A DNA stretch of 64,000 nucleotides from Actinotalea endophytica (GTDB lineage: Bacteria; Actinomycetota; Actinomycetes; Actinomycetales; Cellulomonadaceae), in the NCBI RefSeq assembly GCF_025717005.1, contig NZ_JAOVZU010000004.1:124001-188000 (forward strand), given 5' to 3'. A program made the position numbers and the translations under genes. A model generated the notes under the pieces. That model was not told where the DNA came from and did not search any database. It saw only the letters and a list, made by a program, of their open reading frames with translations. Positions 59,995-64,000 of this stretch are shown here, in pieces. Numbering within the stretch: the stretch's first letter is position 1; each line of letters starts with the position of its first letter.

Positions 59995-61226
59995 GCCGGG
60001 TCGACGCCGACGGCCGCGGAGACCAGCTCGGTCAGCCCGTCGACGATGGTGCGCTGGGCGAAGCCCTGCGCGATCGGACAGCCCTCGGCGGCCTGCGTGC
60101 GCCGGTCGTAGGACTCGTCGGTCGGCAGGTAGCCGATCCGGGCGTTCGCGATCGACACGAGCAGCGTGGCCGCCAGCGGAGACGCGTCGAGCACCGCCCG
60201 CCCGACCGGCACGGTCACCTCGCCGGACACCCCGGCGAGCGCGAGCGGGCCGATCGTCAGGCAGGTCAGAGTGAGGTCGACGGTGTCGACGTCGGCCTGC
60301 TCCATGCCGGGCGGCACCTCCAGCCGCCGCGCCGGGCACGGGATCACCCGGACCGCCCCGGTCACCGGGCCGGCCGCGGTGAGGTGCCGCTGCTCCCGGA
60401 CACCGCGGACCGCCGCAGCACCGAGCATGAACCCCTGCGCCGCCATGGCGGCCAGGGCGTAGGAGCGGTCCCGTTCCGGGTCGTCGCTCGGCGCACCGAG
60501 CTCGAACTTGGGTGCCTGGTCACCGAGCGAGCCGGCCGTCCACAGCGCCACCGTCGGGCCGCCGAGCTCGCGCTCGACGTGCGCGCACGCGGCTCCGGCC
60601 AGGTCGGCGCTGACCTCGCGGACGCCGAGCATCACCGTCGAGTGCACCGCGTAGTTCAGCACGACGGCCACCACGGTGCCGTCCTCGGCGACGAACGCGA
60701 CCGTGCTCAGGGTCTTGTCCGAGACGCCGTCCGGCACGTGCCCGAGAGTCCAGCGGCCACCGATGTACGCCTCGCGGCACTCGTTGACGTCGACGGACTC
60801 GCGCGCGACGCCCATCCGTACCGGACGGGTCGCGTCGGCCGCCTGCCGCACCACCTCGACGACCCGGTCGTCGACGTACGCCGTGTAGTCGAGCGACTCG
60901 GGGGTCGGGATGCGCGCCTTGCCGCCCGGCGGGACGAGCCCGACGCGCGGCGCGTTGTGCGCGTGCGACGGCGCGAGCATCACCCGGTCGGCCGGGATCC
61001 CGACCTCGTCCGCGATCCGGTCCCGCAGCTGCGTCGTGTCGCCGACCTCGACGAGGTCGAGCGCGACGAGCGCGACCCGGGTGTCGCCGTCGCCGACGAC
61101 CAGGGCCCGCGCGTGCAGCGGGTCGTGCACCGAGAGGAAGTCCGGCCCGAACGGGTTGAGGCCCGCCAGGGCCGCCGGGGTGATCTCGACCCGCGCCGCG
61201 CCTGCGGTCAGCTGTCGGGTGCTCAT
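59991..61226 (-). CDS. Neutral-ceramidase-like hydrolase
   Basis: Protein of 411 residues resembling the catalytic domain of neutral/alkaline ceramidases. AARVEITPA at the start, DPLHARALVVGDGDTRVALVALDLV, HxH at His88-Ala-His90 in PSHAHNAP, and His195 in NYAVHST supply three of the zinc-site residues; GEVTVPVG and IGYLPTDESY near the end match the places of the remaining Glu and Tyr ligands. No signal peptide is present and the protein is shorter than secreted ceramidases, so the real substrate may be a small amide or ester. ATG at 61226 overlaps the MarR stop. It shares an operon with a sugar-type importer. Confidence 0.75.
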   Translation of the reverse strand: MSTRQLTAGAARVEITPAALAGLNPFGPDFLSVHDPLHARALVVGDGDTRVALVALDLVEVGDTTQLRDRIADEVGIPADRVMLAPSHAHNAPRVGLVPPGGKARIPTPESLDYTAYVDDRVVEVVRQAADATRPVRMGVARESVDVNECREAYIGGRWTLGHVPDGVSDKTLSTVAFVAEDGTVVAVVLNYAVHSTVMLGVREVSADLAGAACAHVERELGGPTVALWTAGSLGDQAPKFELGAPSDDPERDRSYALAAMAAQGFMLGAAAVRGVREQRHLTAAGPVTGAVRVIPCPARRLEVPPGMEQADVDTVDLTLTCLTIGPLALAGVSGEVTVPVGRAVLDASPLAATLLVSIANARIGYLPTDESYDRRTQAAEGCPIAQGFAQRTIVDGLTELVSAAVGVDPA

Positions 61227-61729
61227 GCCGTCCTCCCGTCCGATCCGGCGTCCGGGTCCGCGAGCGCCTCGAGCCGGCCGAGCAGCCGACGGAGGTTGAC
61301 GACCAGCTCGCCCGCGTCGATCCGCTCGCCGTCGGGGCTCGCGGCGAGCGCCGCCCGCACCGCGGCGGTGCGGTCCTGCCGGAACGTCTCCAGGATGGTC
61401 CGTCCCTCGTCGGTCGGCACGATCGTGACGGTCCGCGCGTCGTGCGGGCCGGTGCGGCGCTCGACGAGGTTGTCCTGGACCAGCCCCTTGAGCAGGTTGC
61501 TCACGGTCGGCCGGGCGACGTGCAGCTCGTCCGCGAGCTGGGCCGGGGTGAGGCCGCCGCGCAGGACCACCAGGCGCAGGATCGTCACCTGCGACTCGTT
61601 CGCCGGCAGCCGTTCCTCACCGCGTGCAGCACGCTTCATGGTGCGCCACAGTGCCGGGACGAGGTGGGCCAGCTGCTCGGCAGGGTCGACGTCGGGACCC
61701 GGGACGGGCTCGTGCACGTGCTCGTTCAT
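61223..61729 (-). CDS. MarR-family transcriptional regulator
   Basis: Regulator of 168 residues, ATG at 61729 overlapping the permease stop (ATGA). Winged-helix core: VLRGGLTPAQLADELHVARPTVSNLLKGLVQDNLVERRTGPHDARTVTIVPTDEGR, with HDAR in the wing. It lies inside the operon between the transporter and the ceramidase-like genes, so it probably regulates its own operon in response to the imported compound. Confidence 0.87.
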   Translation of the reverse strand: MNEHVHEPVPGPDVDPAEQLAHLVPALWRTMKRAARGEERLPANESQVTILRLVVLRGGLTPAQLADELHVARPTVSNLLKGLVQDNLVERRTGPHDARTVTIVPTDEGRTILETFRQDRTAAVRAALAASPDGERIDAGELVVNLRRLLGRLEALADPDAGSDGRTA

Positions 61730-62592
61730 CCCTTCACCCCACCTTCGGTCAGGCCGGACATCACGCGCCGCTGGAGCACGACGTACGCGATCACCAGCGG
61801 CAGGCTGGTGAGGATCACGTGCATGAACACGAGGTTCCAGCGCAGCCCGTACTGGCCGGCGTTCGCGAAGTTGTAGAGCGTCAGCGGTAGCGTCGCGTTC
61901 TCCGGGCCCTTGATCATGTAGAGCGCGAAGAGGAAGTCGTTCCACACGTTGATCACGGTCATCACGGCGGCCGTGAACAGCACGGGTCGCAGCAGCGGCA
62001 GGATGATGTGCCAGTACGTCTGCCAGCGGCTCGCGCCGTCGATCTGGGCGGCGTCCTCGAAGTCGAGCGACAGGCTGCGGATGTAGCCCGTGGTGAGGAA
62101 CACGATCACCCCGATGCGGGTGCCGACCAGGGCGAGGACGTACCCGGCGACCGACCCGGTGAGGTGCGTCTTGGTCAGCAGCACCACGGTCGGCACGATC
62201 GCGGGCGGCAGGATGATCGACAGCGCGGTGATGTAGTACGTGGTCAGCAACGACCGCGACCGGGTCCGCGCATACGTCCACGCGGCCATCGAGCCCAGCA
62301 GCAGGACGCCGAGGACCACCGGGATCGCCACGAGCAGGCTGTTCTTGAGCCCCACGAAGTAGTGCCCGTCGTTGATCACCGTGGTGAGGTTCTCGAGCGC
62401 CGCCCAGGTCGTGGGCAGGGCGACCGTCGGCGTCGCGGCCTCCTGCTCGGTCTTCCACGAGTTGACCAGGAGGACCCAGAACGGCAGGACCACCCACGGG
62501 ATCGCGACCAGCGACAGAACGGTGTACCGGATGGTGCGCAGCACCCGGGCACGCGGGCTGACCCACGTGGTGGTGGCGGTGGTCGGGCTCAT
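61726..62592 (-). CDS. Sugar-type ABC transporter permease (MalG type)
   Basis: Permease of 288 residues with six membrane segments. EAA loop: FEDAAQIDGASRWQTYWHIILPLLRPVL. ATG at 62592 overlaps the other permease (ATGA). CUT1-type importer; no ATPase gene lies in the visible operon, so a shared ATPase encoded elsewhere is likely. Confidence 0.92.
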   Translation of the reverse strand: MSPTTATTTWVSPRARVLRTIRYTVLSLVAIPWVVLPFWVLLVNSWKTEQEAATPTVALPTTWAALENLTTVINDGHYFVGLKNSLLVAIPVVLGVLLLGSMAAWTYARTRSRSLLTTYYITALSIILPPAIVPTVVLLTKTHLTGSVAGYVLALVGTRIGVIVFLTTGYIRSLSLDFEDAAQIDGASRWQTYWHIILPLLRPVLFTAAVMTVINVWNDFLFALYMIKGPENATLPLTLYNFANAGQYGLRWNLVFMHVILTSLPLVIAYVVLQRRVMSGLTEGGVKG

Positions 62593-63545
62593 CCGTTCAC
62601 CTCCCTCTTGCGCAGCGCCCAGATCAGCGGGACGGCGGTCAGGATCACGAGGATCGCGATCATGAAGCTCAGCGCGCTGGACGTCCCGAACAGGCCCTGG
62701 CCGTACTGCCGGTAGACCGCGACGTTGAGCACCGAGGTCGCGTCCCCGGGCCCGCCCTTGGTCGTGGCGAAGATCACGTCGAGGGCGCTGAACGAGCCGA
62801 CGAGCGTGATCACGATGTTGAACGTGAACGACGGCGCGAGCATCGGCACCTCGATCGACCGGAACCGCCGCCAGGCGCTCGCACCGTCGATCAGGGCCGC
62901 CTCGATCATCTGGCGCGGGATGCTGTTGAGCCCCGCGATGTACACCAGCGTGACCAGCCCGCTCCACTTCCACGCATCGATGAAGCCGACGGCGACCAGC
63001 GCGGTGGACTCGCTGCCGAGCCACGAGTACGTGAAGTCACCGGGTACGAACAGCGAGATGAAGGCGTTGATCGGCCCGTCGGGGGCCAGCATCGCGGACC
63101 AGATGTAGCCGGCCGCGAGCGGCGACATCAGCACGGGGACGAAGAAGATCGTGCGGTACACCGAGTTCAGCCGGTTGGTGTCCTGCAGCGCCTTGGCCAG
63201 GGCGAGCCCGACCGTGTTCTGGACCAGCATCGTCGTGGCGGCGAACCCGATGGTCACCAGGGTCGAGTGGCCGAGGATGCCGAGCGAGATCATCGACCGG
63301 AAGTTGTCCAGGCCGTTGAACGAGATCTCGCTGCTGAAGCCCGTCCACTTGGTGAAGCTCAGGACGCCGTTCGCGAGGAACGGGCCGGCGAAGAAGAACG
63401 CGACGAGCAGGATCGCCGGCAGCGCGAACCACAACCGGTAGGCGCCGCCGCGGTGCCGCTCCACGCGCGGCGAGCTCTTGGCGGAGAGCCCGCCGCGCGC
63501 GGCGGTCGTGTACGACGAGGGAAGACCGGCCCTCTTCGGAGACAT
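62589..63545 (-). CDS. Sugar-type ABC transporter permease (MalF type)
   Basis: Permease of 318 residues from the ATG at 63545; another ATG at 63557 would add four residues, but its GAGGG site abuts the codon, so the inner start fits better. About six membrane segments and the EAA loop IEAALIDGASAWRRFRSIEVPMLAPSF. Partner of the MalG-type permease. Confidence 0.9.
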   Translation of the reverse strand: MSPKRAGLPSSYTTAARGGLSAKSSPRVERHRGGAYRLWFALPAILLVAFFFAGPFLANGVLSFTKWTGFSSEISFNGLDNFRSMISLGILGHSTLVTIGFAATTMLVQNTVGLALAKALQDTNRLNSVYRTIFFVPVLMSPLAAGYIWSAMLAPDGPINAFISLFVPGDFTYSWLGSESTALVAVGFIDAWKWSGLVTLVYIAGLNSIPRQMIEAALIDGASAWRRFRSIEVPMLAPSFTFNIVITLVGSFSALDVIFATTKGGPGDATSVLNVAVYRQYGQGLFGTSSALSFMIAILVILTAVPLIWALRKREVNG

Positions 63546-63574
63546 GATGACTGGCATCCCTCAGGTCAGGGCTT

Positions 63575-64000
63575 CTACTGCTGGGCCTCGATCGCCTGGT
63601 CGACGTACGCCTGCCAGGTGTCCGCAGCCTCCTGCGGGCTCGCCTGACCGACCAGCACGCTCACCGAGACCTGACCGAAGCTACCGAAGCCGGGGACGGA
63701 CTGGTTGAACGCCGGGGTCGTGCTCGGGTCCATCAGCACGTCGGCGAGCGAGGCGTAGAGGCCGCCCAGGTCCGGGGTCGTCGCGTTGGTCAGGGTCGGC
63801 ACGGCCTGGGCCTCGTCGACGTAGTCCTGGTAGCCCTCGGTGGTGATCCAGTCGATGAAGTCCTTGGCCGCGGCCTCCTTGGTCGCGTCACCGGTGCTCG
63901 GCACGAAGTAGCTGCCGATCGGGCTGGCGGAGTAGGAGCCGATGCCCTTCTCGGCCGAGATCGGGCCGAAGCCGATCGTCTCGTCGACGGTCGCGGTGTC
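63575..64000 (-). CDS. ABC transporter solute-binding protein, partial (N-terminus outside window)
   Basis: The last 141 residues of an extracellular solute-binding protein (family 1), open to the right window edge. The visible part has the usual late pattern: FVPSTGDATKEAAAKDFIDWITTEGYQDYVDEAQAVPTL, then a helix-rich end with AADTWQAYVDQAIEAQQ. It precedes the two permease genes and so is the binding component of that importer. Signal peptide and ligand residues are outside the window. Confidence 0.88.
   Translation of the reverse strand, partial: DTATVDETIGFGPISAEKGIGSYSASPIGSYFVPSTGDATKEAAAKDFIDWITTEGYQDYVDEAQAVPTLTNATTPDLGGLYASLADVLMDPSTTPAFNQSVPGFGSFGQVSVSVLVGQASPQEAADTWQAYVDQAIEAQQ

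Overview
The window is very GC-rich (about 70% or more by eye), with almost every codon ending in G or C, frequent GTG starts and long runs of genes joined by ATGA, GTGA or TGATG overlaps. This is the style of a high-GC actinomycete. I see no rRNA, tRNA, CRISPR array or insertion sequence. The left edge cuts an aldo/keto reductase and the right edge cuts a solute-binding protein. I cannot name the genus from the sequence.

Layout. 1-8 kb: mixed genes (aldo/keto reductase, duplicated PepSY-like secreted protein, PAP2 phosphatase, TetR and MarR regulators, a large GH106-like glycoside hydrolase, a Gfo/Idh/MocA oxidoreductase). 8.2-30.2 kb: a dense catabolic island. One nine-gene unit on the minus strand runs from butyrate kinase to a zinc alcohol dehydrogenase. 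It encodes butyrate kinase, a BKACE beta-keto acid cleavage enzyme, a phosphotriesterase-family hydrolase, a phosphate butyryltransferase, a thiolase, a two-subunit 3-oxoacid CoA-transferase, an MFS carrier and the dehydrogenase. Around it lie an iron-sulfur enoate reductase, a divergent LysR regulator, a crotonase resembling the ring-opening 6-oxocamphor hydrolase, an SDR dehydrogenase, a second thiolase, a second MFS carrier, a fumarate-reductase-like flavoprotein and two iron-sulfur electron-transfer proteins. 30.7-39.2 kb: a secreted beta-strand-rich protein, then a LacI-controlled sugar operon (binding protein, two permeases, GH1, GH43). 39.4-42 kb: a three-gene b-type cytochrome unit and a MarR regulator. 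42-52.5 kb: an aromatic-acid operon with an SsuABC-type importer, a ring-cleavage dioxygenase and the 4-oxalomesaconate lower pathway, with a GntR regulator and a 4-hydroxybenzoate-hydroxylase-like enzyme. 52.6-57.9 kb: a two-domain Lrp regulator, an atypical amidohydrolase, a siderophore-interacting protein, a Bcr-type MFS pump and a small membrane protein with its MarR regulator. 58-64 kb: a sugar-type ABC importer joined to a MarR regulator, an NTF2-like protein and two ceramidase-like proteins.

How the parts may work together (inference). In the 8-30 kb island, reduction and oxidation steps would give a cyclic 1,3-diketone. The 6-oxocamphor-hydrolase-like crotonase or the phosphotriesterase-family protein would open the ring, BKACE would cut the resulting beta-keto acid with acetyl-CoA to acetoacetate, the CoA-transferase and thiolases would make acetyl-CoA, and Ptb/Buk would conserve energy as ATP. 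This resembles the known anaerobic phloroglucinol route through triacetate. The same island has several copies of an imperfect palindrome of LysR-box form (T-N11-A, best copy TGCCGAATCGGCA). Three sit at exactly the same spacing from a TAGNNT -10 element, in front of the enoate reductase, the electron-transfer operon and the SDR, which points to one regulon probably run by the local LysR protein.

The neighbouring GH106-like glycosidase and the aromatic-acid operon make plant polyphenols (flavonoid glycosides or tannins) a reasonable guess for the overall substrate class, but this is untested.
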